From NCBI GenBank assembly GCA_001312325.1, contig BBDJ01000016.1, positions 44,855-108,854 on the forward strand: a DNA stretch of 64,000 bases, written 5' to 3'. Source of the DNA: Lysinibacillus pakistanensis (GTDB lineage: Bacteria; Bacillota; Bacilli; Bacillales_A; Planococcaceae). A program made the position numbers and the translations under genes. The notes below the pieces were generated by a model. It saw nothing but the letters and a program-made list of their open reading frames with translations, was not told where the DNA came from and made no database searches. Of the stretch, positions 20,561 through 30,674 are shown piece by piece. Position 1 is the stretch's first letter; the number at the start of each line of letters is the position of its first letter.

Positions 20561-20765
20561 GTAAAAATAGACGGAATAAAACAAAGATGATGAATAAATA
20601 TTTTAGTAACTATCAGATAAAAGGAATATTAATCAAAGTAGTTTTTTTTCATTTTGACAAATAATAGAATACATATTACAATTTAGTTTGATAGTTGGTA
20701 AGGAATATTTACGCTGCTATTTCCGACATCTTTATAATGACTAAATTAACAACTGAATAGCGTGT

Positions 20766-20925
20766 AATAATAGGTGTAAATTGCGTGCAATTTACTGAAA
20801 AGGGAAGTCGGTGCAAATCCGACACTGTCCCGCAACTGTAAATGTGAGCGACTTTTCAAATACACTGTTTTCAACGGGAAGGGGAAAAGAAGCGATGACC
20901 ATAAGTCAGGATACCTGCCTATTAT
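20766..20925 (+). ncRNA. Cobalamin riboswitch 1
   Basis: Core sequences of the adenosylcobalamin riboswitch are in order: GGTGTAAATTG, GGGAAGTCGGTGCAAATCCGACACTGTCCCGCAACTGTAA at about 20801-20840, and the B12 box AAGTCAGGATACCTGCC at about 20903-20919. Cobalamin binding usually represses the downstream gene. The GAGGAATAGGAGG just behind the box could be masked, controlling translation of the short ORF at 20964. Confidence 0.93.
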
Positions 20926-20963
20926 GAGTACACACCATAACCCTACGAGGAATAGGAGGTGGC

Positions 20964-21095
20964 ATGTTGACAAAACAGAATGCTCTGTTTGTCACAGTAC
21001 GTCAAACGCCCAAATTAAATAAAGGTATGTGGATGAGATCCCATACATTTAGATTTGGGTATCGTTTGACCTTTTGTGATGAACGAAAACAATAA
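20964..21095 (+). CDS. 43-aa ORF directly under B12 riboswitch control
   Basis: ATG 20964 stands behind an optimal AGGAGGTGGC and opens MLTKQNALFVTVRQTPKLNK, continuing to GYRLTFCDERKQ and TAA at 21093-21095. The ribosome site lies where the riboswitch expression platform would end, and a terminator follows four bases after the stop. Basic and soluble; no family recognised. A leader function for the next gene is also possible. Confidence 0.45.
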   Translation: MLTKQNALFVTVRQTPKLNKGMWMRSHTFRFGYRLTFCDERKQ

Positions 21096-21098
21096 ATT

Positions 21099-21138
21099 GA
21101 AGGATTTCCTCTAAATATGAAGGAGATCCTTTTTTTAC
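21099..21138 (+). terminator. Terminator/attenuator below riboswitch 1
   Basis: Hairpin AAGGATTTCC / GGAGATCCTT followed by a seven-base T-run, between the 43-aa ORF and the 21184 gene. It could be the riboswitch-controlled terminator for the latter. Confidence 0.75.
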
Positions 21139-21183
21139 TGATGAATTCCGTTTTGAAAATATGTACGAAAAGAGGATGCACAT

Positions 21184-21946
21184 ATGACGAATATTCATGT
21201 ATGGTCAGCACAGGAAACACACTTTGAGGATATGAAAATTTGTAAGCAGCCACGCACTGAAGTTGCCAAGCAAGCAAAAACAAGAATGGTTGTGGAATCA
21301 CTTGTTGATCAATTACTTGCAACCCGTCTTATTAGTAATCAGCGACTATTTGAACAAATTTTATATAACAAGGATATTATTTGGATTCAAAATGAGGAAT
21401 TTAATGGACATCTTTTCGCAAGGGCAGAGATAACAGAGAACCTGAAAACGAAAACAAATAGCTTTATGATGTATATGCCAACAAATCCAATTGTGTATGA
21501 GGTGGATGGCGAACTTTATCATTTAATTACACGCATCGATTCAACCCGTTCCAAACCAAATCTAGAACGATTTTCTGTAGAGCCTAAGCCTGTATTAAGT
21601 GCTGCTCGTGTCAATGATTTATTGTGCTCGATTGTGATGCGCTTTTATGAAACTTATTTGGAAGATTTATCATGGATTGCTCAGGATAACAAACTTATTA
21701 ATCTAGTGGAACGTGAGTATAAGCATTTTTTTACAAGCCGTGAAGGAACTAAATGATTATCATTTAAACTGGCATCCGCGTGGTAATGGTCATGAGCTAT
21801 TGTTGCAATTAATTGATAATTTGCAACTTTTGAAAAGTAGACCAGGTAAAGTGTTAACAGACTTTTCAAATTCCCATAGCTATGCTGTTGTTGAACCTTC
21901 TTATCGTCTTTTCAAAGACACAAGGCAAAATGTATGGGCATTATAG
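21184..21946 (+). CDS. Unknown protein under cobalamin riboswitch
   Basis: About 254 residues from ATG 21184 after AGAGGATG. The frame breaks at the T-run near 21727; rejoined it reads EREYKHFLQAVKELNDYHLNWHP. No signal peptide or membrane helix. I recognise no domain: the N-terminal half is helical, the middle beta-rich (SFMMYMPTNPIVYEVDGELYHLI) and the end rich in His and aromatic residues (YHLNWHPRGNGHELLLQL). Its place behind a cobalamin riboswitch implies a role in B12 supply, B12-independent bypass or salvage. That is inference from position. Confidence 0.6.
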
Positions 21947-21952
21947 AAAAAA

Positions 21953-22165
21953 AGCAGCTGTTCAGGTCAGTGGAAATTGTTCTATTTAATTCAAGAACAA
22001 CTCGGGTTCAAGATAAAACTGCTCATGTCAGCTCAAGAATAGCTCAGTTACATGGGAAACCCCGTTCCAGTCATCAAAAAAATTGCTCGGATACAAGGGA
22101 AATCCGCTCAGGCAAGCCAAAAAACTGCTCAGGTCAAGAAGAAATCCGCTCAGATTAATCAATAT
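21953..22165. repeat. Degenerate tandem repeat, unit about 20-22 bp
   Basis: About nine imperfect copies of a unit resembling AAACTGCTCAGGTCAAGA (variants AAATCCGCTCAGGCAAGCC, AAATTGCTCGGATACAAGG and others). It lies between the 21184 gene and a strong terminator. Unit lengths vary by a few bases, so it is not a coding repeat. Confidence 0.6.
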
Positions 22166-22198
22166 CCTCTCAATACCAGAATTAATAGAATCTGCAGT

Positions 22199-22247
22199 AT
22201 AGAAACAGGACATGGTATCAATTTCCCATGTCCTGTTTCTATTTTTC
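22199..22247. terminator. Strong bidirectional terminator
   Basis: 17-base arms ATAGAAACAGGACATGG and CCATGTCCTGTTTCTAT around a ten-base loop, followed by TTTTTC. It closes the B12-controlled plus-strand transcript and overlaps the end of the minus-strand GTPase gene. Confidence 0.88.
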
Positions 22248-24192
22248 TAAATTATTTGATACAATGCATTGCTGCTTGTGCCTCATACCATGGAACGGAA
22301 TAGCCTTTTCCTTTTGCGCAAAAATACTTGCGGATGTATATTCAGGATCGGCATTTTTATTGTAGCCGATTTGAGTAATAATTTCTTCCGTATTATGACA
22401 CACATCGTAGCCATCAAATTGTAGAGAAAGCACACCCTTACCATTGGTGTAGGCCGCAAAGGTCGTACTATAACTCATAAATGTCGCGACAGGAGCACGA
22501 CCAGTAATCATGACATCCTCTTCTGAAACAATTGGAGGGTCAAATGTACCGGATGCTTGTTGAATATCTGTCATTATGCGGCCGATAAAATCGGTAGATG
22601 CTTTTAACTTAAAGCGGTAGTAGGGCTCCAGTAGGATGTTCTCCGCTTGCTCAAGCCCTTGCCGTAATGCTCGGAATGTGGCCTCGCGAAAATCGCCGCC
22701 GTCGGTATACTTAATATGTGCACGCCCCGTTAAAAGCGTAAAACGAATATCAGTTACGGGAAAGCCTGTTAGTAATCCATGATGTTCGCGCTCGAATAAG
22801 TGCTTTTCAATCAGTCGTTGATGCCCAACGGATAAATCGTCCGTATGACATGCATTGACAAATGTAATACCAGTACCGCGTGCACTTGGCTCCATTAATA
22901 AATGTACTTCTGCATAGTGCTTTAAAGGTTCGAAATGACCATATCCTGTAACAGTTGATGCAATTGTTTCCATATATAATATCTGTGGCTCCCCGAATGA
23001 AATGGCTAGTGAAAATCGCTTGTTTAGCACTTCAATAAGGACCTCAAGCTGGATAACCCCCATAATATGTACTTGAATCTCTTGAAATTTTTCATGCCAA
23101 ATCACACGTAATGAAGGCTCTTCCGCTTCAAGGATACGAAAGATTTTTAAGACTTCCTTTATATGCTGGTCTCCCTTGTATTGTACTTTGGCCTGAAGAG
23201 TTGGCACTAACTCATAGGGCTGTGGGTTACTAGAGCTTCCGAGGATTGCACCAATATTTGCTAAACTAAGCCCTTTTACAGCAAAAATTTCGCCAGCTGT
23301 CACTTCCTGTACGGCTTCATAACGATGTCCGTTATATAACCTTATTTCCGTCACTTTTTCGGTTACATCTCCAAAAGAAAACTCATCTCGAATATGCAAG
23401 GTTCCCTGTAATGCTTTAATAAAAGTTAAACGTTGATGGCCATCATGTCGAATTTTAAAGACTTCACCTTTGAATGGTGCAGCAGCATTGAAATGTGTTT
23501 CAGTAAGCAGCGGGAGTTGTGCAAGGAATTCCTTTATGCCGATATCTTTTAATGCTGAGCCAGTAAAGCACAAAAATGCCTTTTCCTGTTTAATCATCGC
23601 TTGGAGTTGAGCAAAACAGCTACCACTATCTAATGTTTCATTAAGAAAAGCATCCAAAAGATTGTCATCACGTTCAGCTAGCCATTCCATTATGTTAGAA
23701 GGAATATAATCCGAATGGAACATTTCATTTACTAGTAGTACATCCTTAGAGCAATCTTTTTGAAGCTGTGCCATAACATTACCCACCGCTGCACCTTCAC
23801 GATCAATTTTATTGATAAAAAAAGAAGGTTGGAATATGATACTGACGTAATAGGTGCCAGACTGTTTCCGTATGCCCCTGTAAGCCCTCAACTGCACTAA
23901 TCACAATGATGGCATAATCCATAACACGAATCGCACGCTCCATCTCAGGGGAGAAGTCGACGTGTCCAGGTGTATCAATTAATGTATAGGTATCGTTGCC
24001 AATTGTCATCCGACCTTGCTCAGCAAAAATTGTGATGCCACGTTGACGCTCCAGCTCATGATTATCCAGAAATGTATCCTGATGATCCACCCGCCCACGA
24101 GCCTGAATACTTTTTGTATGAAATAATAATTGCTCTGAGAATGTTGTTTTTCCTGCATCCACATGAGCAAGGACTCCAATAGTTTTATGCAT
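22239..24192 (-). CDS. TetM/EF-G-like translation factor GTPase
   Basis: About 650 residues, similar in length to ribosomal protection proteins. The GTPase domain is complete: P-loop AHVDAGKTTFSEQL, switch region ERQRGITIFAEQ, DTPGHVDF, and INKIDREGA for guanine recognition. EF-G-like domains II-V follow. The frame breaks at the seven-base T-run near 23818. Members release tetracycline from ribosomes (TetM, TetO) or act as general ribosome-rescue relatives; the sequence is divergent from TetM, so resistance cannot be assumed. No mobile-element genes or resistance leader peptide are adjacent. Confidence 0.83.
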
Positions 24193-24452
24193 AAAATAAT
24201 CCTCGTTTCTCTAAATCCGTCCATTTCATTGTAACAGAATTTTGTTGAATTCAAGAAATATGAATATGTCATAATTGTGCTCCAAATCAAATGATTATGA
24301 AAAATAATTAATGTAAAATAGTTCTCGATTATGTAAGAATAGTGCTATAATTATAAAAATAATTAGTAAATGGATTTTTTTGTGAGATTGCGAATGGAAA
24401 TTTCTTTTGCTAGTCTATCAATAATATTTATAACAAACAATAATACCTTTAT

Positions 24453-24612
24453 ATTGGTGCAAATGGCCTTAGTCATTTGCTTAAAAGGGAAATCGGTGCA
24501 AATCCGATGCTGTCCCGCAACTGTAAATGGGGAGTCTATACAAAATGCCACTGTAATCACACTATGGGAAGGCGTATAGATGATGAACCTAAGCCAGGAT
24601 ACCTGCCAATAT
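24453..24612 (+). ncRNA. Cobalamin riboswitch 2
   Basis: Matches the first riboswitch in its core: GGTGCAAATGG, GGGAAATCGGTGCAAATCCGATGCTGTCCCGCAACTGTAA at about 24487-24526, GCCACTG at about 24547, and the B12 box AAGCCAGGATACCTGCC at about 24591-24607. It leads into a terminator and then the BtuF-like gene. Confidence 0.95.
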
Positions 24613-24680
24613 TATTCTTTACTTTAACCACGAGGATGGGGATAGTGAATCAGGTCAAAGCCATTATTTCACTATGCGAA

Positions 24681-24708
24681 CCTCTTGGAAACAAGGGGAT
24701 TTTTTTTA
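24681..24708 (+). terminator. Riboswitch 2 terminator
   Basis: CCTCTTG / CAAGGGG hairpin with a GAAA loop and an eight-base T-run. It is the likely expression platform, ending transcription when cobalamin is bound. Confidence 0.88.
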
Positions 24709-24808
24709 TGCCCTTTTTCAATTTGTTACACAGTACATAACAAAAACATGGTAGCAAAGAAGTCAACTGATTTCTTACTATATATTTAACATCAAAGGAG
24801 AAAAGGAC

Positions 24809-25803
24809 ATGAAGAAATGGAACAGCATGTGGCTTGTCTTTGCACTGGCATTGATGGCTATTTTAGGAGCATGTAGTGCGAAGGAAGATAAAGAATCAGC
24901 GGCACAAGGGAGAAGGTTGAACCATCACAAGCGGCAACGGCAGAAGTAACGATTGACAATAATGGGACAACACAGGTTTATAAAGAAGCACCCAAAAAAG
25001 CAATTAGCTTAAACCAACATGTGACAGAAATTATGCTAGCTTTAGGCTTAGAGGATTCAATGGTTGGTACAGCCTATTTAGATGATAAAATTTATGAGCC
25101 TTTCCAAGCTGCTTACGATAAAGTGCCTGTATTAGCTGACCAATATCCTACAAAGGAACAGGTTATTGATGCAGAGGCAGACTTTTTATATGGAGGATGG
25201 AAAAGCGCCTTTGGTGAAAAAGGTGTTGGTACTCCTGGAGAGCTTGAGGCATTAGGAATTCACACATATCTACATACAGCCTCCAATATGACAAAGCCAA
25301 CTTTAGAGAATATATTCATAGATATTCGTAATATCGCAAAAATATTCCGTGTCGAAGATCGGGGAGAAGCTTTGATTGATCAAATGACAAAAGATGTAGA
25401 TAATATTCGTGCCAAATTGCCACAGGATGGCAAAGAGCTACCTGTTTTAGTTTTTGATAGCGGTGATAAGGAAGTCTTTACAGCAGCGCAAAACTTTATG
25501 AATGAGTTGGTAACGATTGCAGGGGGCAAAAACATTTTTGGTGACGTGGAGTCAGGTTGGACAACTGTTTCAAAGGAAGATGCAGTTGCGCGTAATCCGG
25601 AGGTGATAGTTGTCATTGATTATGGAGAGACATCTGCTGAGGAAAAAATTAATTTCTTAAAGAATGACCCAGCATTAAAAGAAACAGAAGCTGTGAAAAA
25701 CGAACGTTTTGTTATTTTACCACTATCTGCAGCATCTGAAGGAGTCCGTGCCGCAGATGCAATTCAAATTTTGGCAAAAGGCTTTTACCCAGATAACTTT
25801 TAA
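24809..25803 (+). CDS. Cobalamin-type ABC transporter substrate-binding lipoprotein (BtuF-like)
   Basis: About 331 residues from ATG 24809 after AAAGGAG. The signal peptide ends in a lipobox (LMAILGACS). A frame break of one missing base lies near 24911. The periplasmic-binding-fold domain reads KKAISLNQHVTEIMLALGLEDSMVGTAY and ends with ASEGVRAADAIQILAKGFYP, the pattern of siderophore/cobalamin-binding proteins. The riboswitch above argues for corrinoids rather than iron chelates. The permease and ATPase genes are not in the neighbourhood. Confidence 0.85.
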
Positions 25804-25807
25804 AATT

Positions 25808-25837
25808 TGAGCTAGCTTTTTGCTGGCTCCTTTTTCA
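25808..25837 (+). terminator. Attenuator-like hairpin between genes
   Basis: GAGCTAGC / GCTGGCTC hairpin followed by CTTTTT between the binding-protein gene and the next gene. It probably lowers expression of the second gene rather than ending the operon. Confidence 0.5.
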
Positions 25838-25853
25838 TAAGGAGATATCATAC

Positions 25854-26525
25854 ATGAATGCATTTAATATGAACATACCAGAGAAAACCTTTGAAAAGCT
25901 AAATCATCAGGGAGAATTTACTCGCCTTGCGGTAAGTCCTGGAATTATTAATAAGCATTATACTCCAACACAATTTCAAATAATCGCAAAGGTCGTTGGA
26001 GACACAGGTGCTATCAAATACTCTGCATCCTACAGTATATTATTATCCATTCCCACTGTTGGTCTAGGAGAAGCTATTACCGAGCTACAAAAAGCAGGAC
26101 TATACGTAGCAAAGCAAGGTCCGATCGTTGCCATGAAGGCATGTGATTTCTGTGATGGCGATAAAATGGAGGCGGCTCCTATAACAGAGCAATTATATGA
26201 TTCATTAGAAGGGATGACAGTTCCTGCAAGATTACGCTTAAATGTCAATGGCTGTGCTTCGGCTTGCTATAATGCTGTCTATGATGATATCGCCCTCATT
26301 TATCAAAAGGATAGCTTTGATGTTTATTTGGGAGCGGTGCCAATGGGGGCAAATGCTCAAGCGGGAACATTGTTTGCTAAACGAATTCCCGTTAACCAAA
26401 TTGAAGGCTATCTCCATGCAATTATTTTACTCTACAAGGAACATGCTCGACCAAATGAACCTTTTTATAAATTTTATCGTAGAACAAAAACAGCTGACTA
26501 TTGGGACATAGGCCTTGAATTCTAA
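25854..26525 (+). CDS. Small nitrite/sulfite-reductase-like protein
   Basis: 223 residues from ATG 25854 behind AAGGAG. It carries the ferredoxin-like half domain and part of the 4Fe-4S/siroheme module of the family: CDFCDG at residues 98-103 and RLNVNGCASACYNAVYDDIAL, giving CxxC and CxxxC pairs. The usual second half domain is missing. Family members of this size take part in siroheme and corrin chemistry (CobG-like) or sulfur reduction. Sitting behind a B12 riboswitch and next to BtuF, a corrinoid-processing role is plausible but not shown. Confidence 0.68.
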   Translation: MNAFNMNIPEKTFEKLNHQGEFTRLAVSPGIINKHYTPTQFQIIAKVVGDTGAIKYSASYSILLSIPTVGLGEAITELQKAGLYVAKQGPIVAMKACDFCDGDKMEAAPITEQLYDSLEGMTVPARLRLNVNGCASACYNAVYDDIALIYQKDSFDVYLGAVPMGANAQAGTLFAKRIPVNQIEGYLHAIILLYKEHARPNEPFYKFYRRTKTADYWDIGLEF

Positions 26526-26701
26526 AAACTAGTCTTATCAGTATGGTGTCACTTGTAAGAAGCCTCGTCATTGTAAAATACTTCTTCACATATAAAAGAT
26601 TACATAGGCTTAAAAAAACTTTTTCTTTTAAGCTGGGAAAATACTTAGTGTATCGAAATAAAATACTATGTAAGAATTTCAACAAGAAGGAGCGAATAGT
26701 A

Positions 26702-28685
26702 ATGAAACATGGGATTCAACCAGAAGATTTATATCGATTAAAATCAGTATCAAATCCACGAGTATCACCTGATGGAACAGAAGTTGTTTATGTAGAAACT
26801 TGTATTGATGAAAAAAAGAATGATTATGTATCTAATTTATTTTATATAAATTTGACTGAAAAAAATCCTCTACAATGGACATTTGGTGATGATAAAACGA
26901 ATTCACCTGTATGGTCATCTGATGGCAGCAAAATTGCGTTTGTATCAACAAGAACTGGTAAGCCACAAATTTTTGTGCTTGCTAAAACAGGTGGAGAGGC
27001 CAAACAAGTTACGCATTGTAAAAACGGTGCGACATCACCTGTATGGTCTCCATGTGGTAAGAAAATTGCCTTCTCCGTAAAGCTTGGTAAAAATGGAGAC
27101 ATCTTTGATAAAGCAGAAGATGATAAGAAAGAGGAAAAAGAACTTAAACCACTTGAAGTAGACAACATGAAGTATAAATCAGATGCTGCTGGTTTTATCG
27201 ATATGGATCAATATACTCACATTGCCATTGTCCATCTTGAATCAGGGGAGCTGGAACAAGTGACGACAGGAAACCATCATTTCCATTTGGATACATGGTC
27301 ACCAAATGGAAAGTATCTGACTTATCTGGCTGATTTAACAGAGGATATAGATTTTTCTTTCTATAATGATATTTATTTATTGGATGTAGAAACGAAACAA
27401 ACGCGCCAACTAACAGAAGGAGCGGAGATGTTCTATCAAACTTCATGGTCCCCGAACAGTCGATACATCGCTTTTCTTGGAAGTGACAGAGAATTTGAAA
27501 ACGCAACACAAGCAAAGCTATGGATGTATGATTTGGAGCAGAGCAATTTAACAAATGTAACAAGTGATTTTGACGCTCCTGTTGGTGATTTTGTAGTCGG
27601 AGATTTTCTACAAGATGTAGTGGTTCCACGTGTCCAATGGATGAATGACAGTCATAGCTTTTACTTCCAAGTGACAGATCACGGAAATGCAGCCATTTAT
27701 TTTGGAAATGTTGCTGGAGAAATATATCCAGCGATTCATGATAATCAGTATGTCTATGGTTTTTCACTTGATTCACAAAATGATAAAGCAGTTGTTGCCA
27801 TCAGCACTACAACAAATCCTGGTGATCTATTTTACGTCAATTTAAAAACTGGTGAAAAGGAACAGCTCACTAAAGTTAACGAAGAGTTTTTAAGGTCAAG
27901 AATATTATCTGTTCCAGAAGCTATTGAATTTGAAGGGGCAGATGGCTGGAAAGTAAACGGCTGGATAATGAAGCCCATCGGATATGAGGAGGGGGAAAAA
28001 TATCCACTTATTCTTGAAATCCATGGCGGTCCGCACGCAATGTATGCCCATACCTATTTTAACGAATTTCAAATACTCGCTGCACAAGGTTTTGCGGTAC
28101 TATATACGAATCCTCGCGGTAGCCATGGTTACGGTCAAAAATTTGTTGATGCAGTCCGAGGTGATTATGGTGGCAATGATTATCAAGACCTTATGGCTGC
28201 TGTTGACTATGCATTGGAACAGTATGAATTTATTGATCAAGACCGACTTGGCGTGACAGGAGGAAGCTATGGTGGATTTATGACTAACTGGATTGTTAGC
28301 CATACAAACCGTTTTAAAGCGGCTGTTACGCAACGCTCCATCTCTAACTGGATTAGCTTTTACGGTGTAAGTGATATTGGCTATTACTTTACAGACTGGC
28401 AAATCCAAGCGGAACTAGACGATATTGAAAAGCTTTGGCATCATTCGCCGCTAAAATATGTGGACAATGTGCAGACTCCACTGTTAATTTTACACAGCGA
28501 AAAAGACTATCGCTGCCCGATTGAACAGGCAGAGCAATTGTTTATCGCCTTAAAGCATCGTAAAAAAAGAAACAAAATTTATTCGCTTCCCCGAATCCAA
28601 TCACGAACTTTCAAGAAGCGGGAAACCAATGTTAAGAATGAATAGATTGGAATATATTCGAGATTGGTTTGTCAAATACCTATAA
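26702..28685 (+). CDS. S9 family peptidase (prolyl oligopeptidase, YuxL-like)
   Basis: About 660 residues from ATG 26702 after AAGAAGGAG. An N-terminal beta-propeller is shown by repeated SPVWSPCGKKIAF-like blades. The C-terminal alpha/beta-hydrolase domain has oxyanion region EIHGGPHAMYAHTYF, catalytic Ser in VTGGSYGGFMTNW, Asp in HSEKDYRCPI and His in PESNHELSRSG. A frame break at the A-run near 28562 precedes the His; rejoined it ends RDWFVKYL. Cleaves short peptides, probably releasing dipeptides or acyl-amino acids in the cytosol. Confidence 0.92.
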
Positions 28686-28759
28686 GAAATAGAGGGTGGT
28701 GGCTTAAGGGCTAAAAAAAGCTTCTTAGGCCTCCTTTTTAAAGAAAAAAAATTACTATA

Positions 28760-29302
28760 CTATTGATTGATAATTCCATAAAATACTAAATCCTCGTATT
28801 TACCGTCTTTTATAATATGATCCTTTAATATTCCTTCTTGTGTCATACCAATTTTCTTCATTACTTTTCCAGAAGCAGGGTTTGTTGAAAAAAATCGTGC
28901 AAACACTTTGTGCAGTTTCTTTTCTTCAAAAGCGAATTGTACGATTGACTGTGCTGCCTCTGTTGCATAGCCTTTTCCCCAATATTGCTCACCAATCCAA
29001 TAGGCAATTTCTCCTTGATTAAAACGTTTGTTATTCGATAATGCAATTGCTCCATATAAATTGCCAGTTTCTTTATCAGTTACTGCAAATTCGTACGAAA
29101 TATCCTCCATAAAATGATCGTAATGGCGTTCAATCCATGACAACGCATCATTCAAACTATATGGATAGGGCAGGTACAATGTACTTTTATAAATATTATA
29201 GTTATTGCAAAGCTTTGCCACCGTTTCTGCGTCAGATGCTTGAAATAATCGCAGGACTAGCCTTTCAGTTGTAATCATTAACTTTTCACGAATATACGCC
29301 AT
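28760..29302 (-). CDS. RimJ/RimL-type N-acetyltransferase
   Basis: 180 residues; the core begins MITTERLVLRLFQASDAETV, typical for ribosomal-protein or general GNAT enzymes. Acetyl-CoA motif GEQYWGKGYATEAAQSIVQFAF and C-terminal NPASGKVMKKIGMTQEG are complete. The start may be 29302 or the internal ATG nine codons later (29278). Substrate not known. Uninterrupted. Confidence 0.87.
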   Translation of the reverse strand: MAYIREKLMITTERLVLRLFQASDAETVAKLCNNYNIYKSTLYLPYPYSLNDALSWIERHYDHFMEDISYEFAVTDKETGNLYGAIALSNNKRFNQGEIAYWIGEQYWGKGYATEAAQSIVQFAFEEKKLHKVFARFFSTNPASGKVMKKIGMTQEGILKDHIIKDGKYEDLVFYGIINQ

Positions 29303-29358
29303 TTAATCATCTCCAATTACCTATAATTTGTAAATACATTATATAATAAACAAGAAAT

Positions 29359-30612
29359 TTATCCGAACAAAAAGACAGAATCATAGGGAGGTGATTCTGT
29401 CTCAATAGCATTTAGTCCAATTTTTTTTATAAAAACAACTTTTAAGTAATTAAATTCGGGATATTCACGTGGTACACGGAAATCCTTCGGTAGGCTGTAT
29501 TCCTCAACAATTTTATAGCGTGTATGCGTTTCCTTAAAGGCCTGATCAATAAAGCTTTTAAACTTTTTCATACCAAAGCTTGCGTTATTGGTTGAGGCAA
29601 CAATGATTCCATTTTTCTCAGTGATGGTTATTGTATCCATTAGCAATTTCGGATAGTCTTTCGCTGTTGAGAACGTTCTTTCCTTCGTACGTGCAAAGCT
29701 AGGTGGATCTAAAACAACAAGGTCATATTTCAAATGATGACGCTGTGCATATTTAAAATAATTAAAAACATCCATTACTTTAATATCCTGTGATTCATAG
29801 TCTATGTGATTGACGCTAAATTGCTCAATTGTTTTAGCTAAACTACGCTTTGCAACATCTACACTTGTTGTTTTTACTGCTCCACCAAGTACCGCCGCAA
29901 CAGAAAATGCTCCAGTATAGGAGAAGGTATTAAGCATATTTCTCTGGTCTGCGTAGTGTTCACGAATCGCAAACCTTACGTCTCGTTGATCAAGAAAAAT
30001 ACCTGTCATTGCGCCATCGTTTAAATGAACAGCATAGCTCATGCCATTTTCCAAAATAATGATTGGGAATTCACCAGGAGTCCCCATAACGAAATCGTCT
30101 TGTTCCATATATTGCCCTTTAAGATCAAATCGCTTTTTCTCATAAATGGCTGTAAAGTTTACTGTCTCAGCAAGTGCTTCGTATATCATATCCTTCCATA
30201 AATAGATACCGGCACTATACCAGCTCACTAGATAGTAAGAATCGAAATAGTCAATGGTGATACCACCTATACCATCACCTTCACCATTAAAAATACGAAA
30301 GGCTGTTGTATTAGGATCATCAAAGAAGTTCTGACGATTAGTAAGTGCCTTTGTAAATTTTCTAATAAAAAAAAGCTTTGTCTATTTTTTTCATTGACAT
30401 CTGTTGTTAGCATCCAACCAATGCCTTTATTTTGGATGCCATAGTAGCCTAAGCCAAGAAAGCGTTGGTGGCTGTCCAGTAGTCTTAATAGGGCACCTTC
30501 TTCTTTAGGAAGCTGACTAGCGTCAACAGCATCCTTTGAAATAAGAGGATAGCCTTTTTTTTAATTGATCAGCAAAGGGGTTTTTAATTTGTAAAGCAAT
30601 CGTTTGTGTCAT
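29359..30612 (-). CDS. Class I rRNA (cytosine-C5) methyltransferase, RlmI-like
   Basis: About 400 residues from ATG 30612 (MTQTIALQIKNPFADQLK) after AAAGGATG. An N-terminal PUA-like part is followed by the central domain (GDGIGGITIDYFDSYYLVSWYS, FLDQRDVR) and a Rossmann methyltransferase with NTFSYTGAFSVAA, SVDVAKRSLAKTIEQ and DLVVLDPPSFARTK (the DPP motif of base methyltransferases). Frame breaks at 30560 and 30372. The C-terminus probably ends FIKKLD near 29413; the annotated tail reads through a T-run into the terminator. Confidence 0.85.
29371..29401 (-). terminator. Terminator of rRNA methyltransferase gene
   Basis: GACAGAATCA / TGATTCTGTC hairpin followed by TTTTTG on the minus strand. 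The open frame of the methyltransferase reads into it, which suggests the true stop lies before it. Confidence 0.75.
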
Positions 30613-30674
30613 GTTGTCATCCTTTAAAAAGCATTTTGCTCTATTATCGCACTCTTTTATGCGAATAGACAAAC

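Noticed and set aside
21953..22165. CRISPR array
   Set aside because: Units are too short, have no unique spacers of constant length, vary throughout and no cas gene is near.
22052..22303. Repeat protein encoded by the tandem array (KSAQ-like units)
   Set aside because: Repeat spacing is not a multiple of three, the frame has no ribosome site and it runs into a terminator.
22239..24192. Calling the GTPase a proven tetracycline-resistance gene
   Set aside because: Divergent from TetM and without resistance context; only family-level assignment is supported.
27195..27776. 193-codon minus-strand frame inside the S9 peptidase gene
   Set aside because: Antisense to the beta-propeller coding sequence and without start signals.
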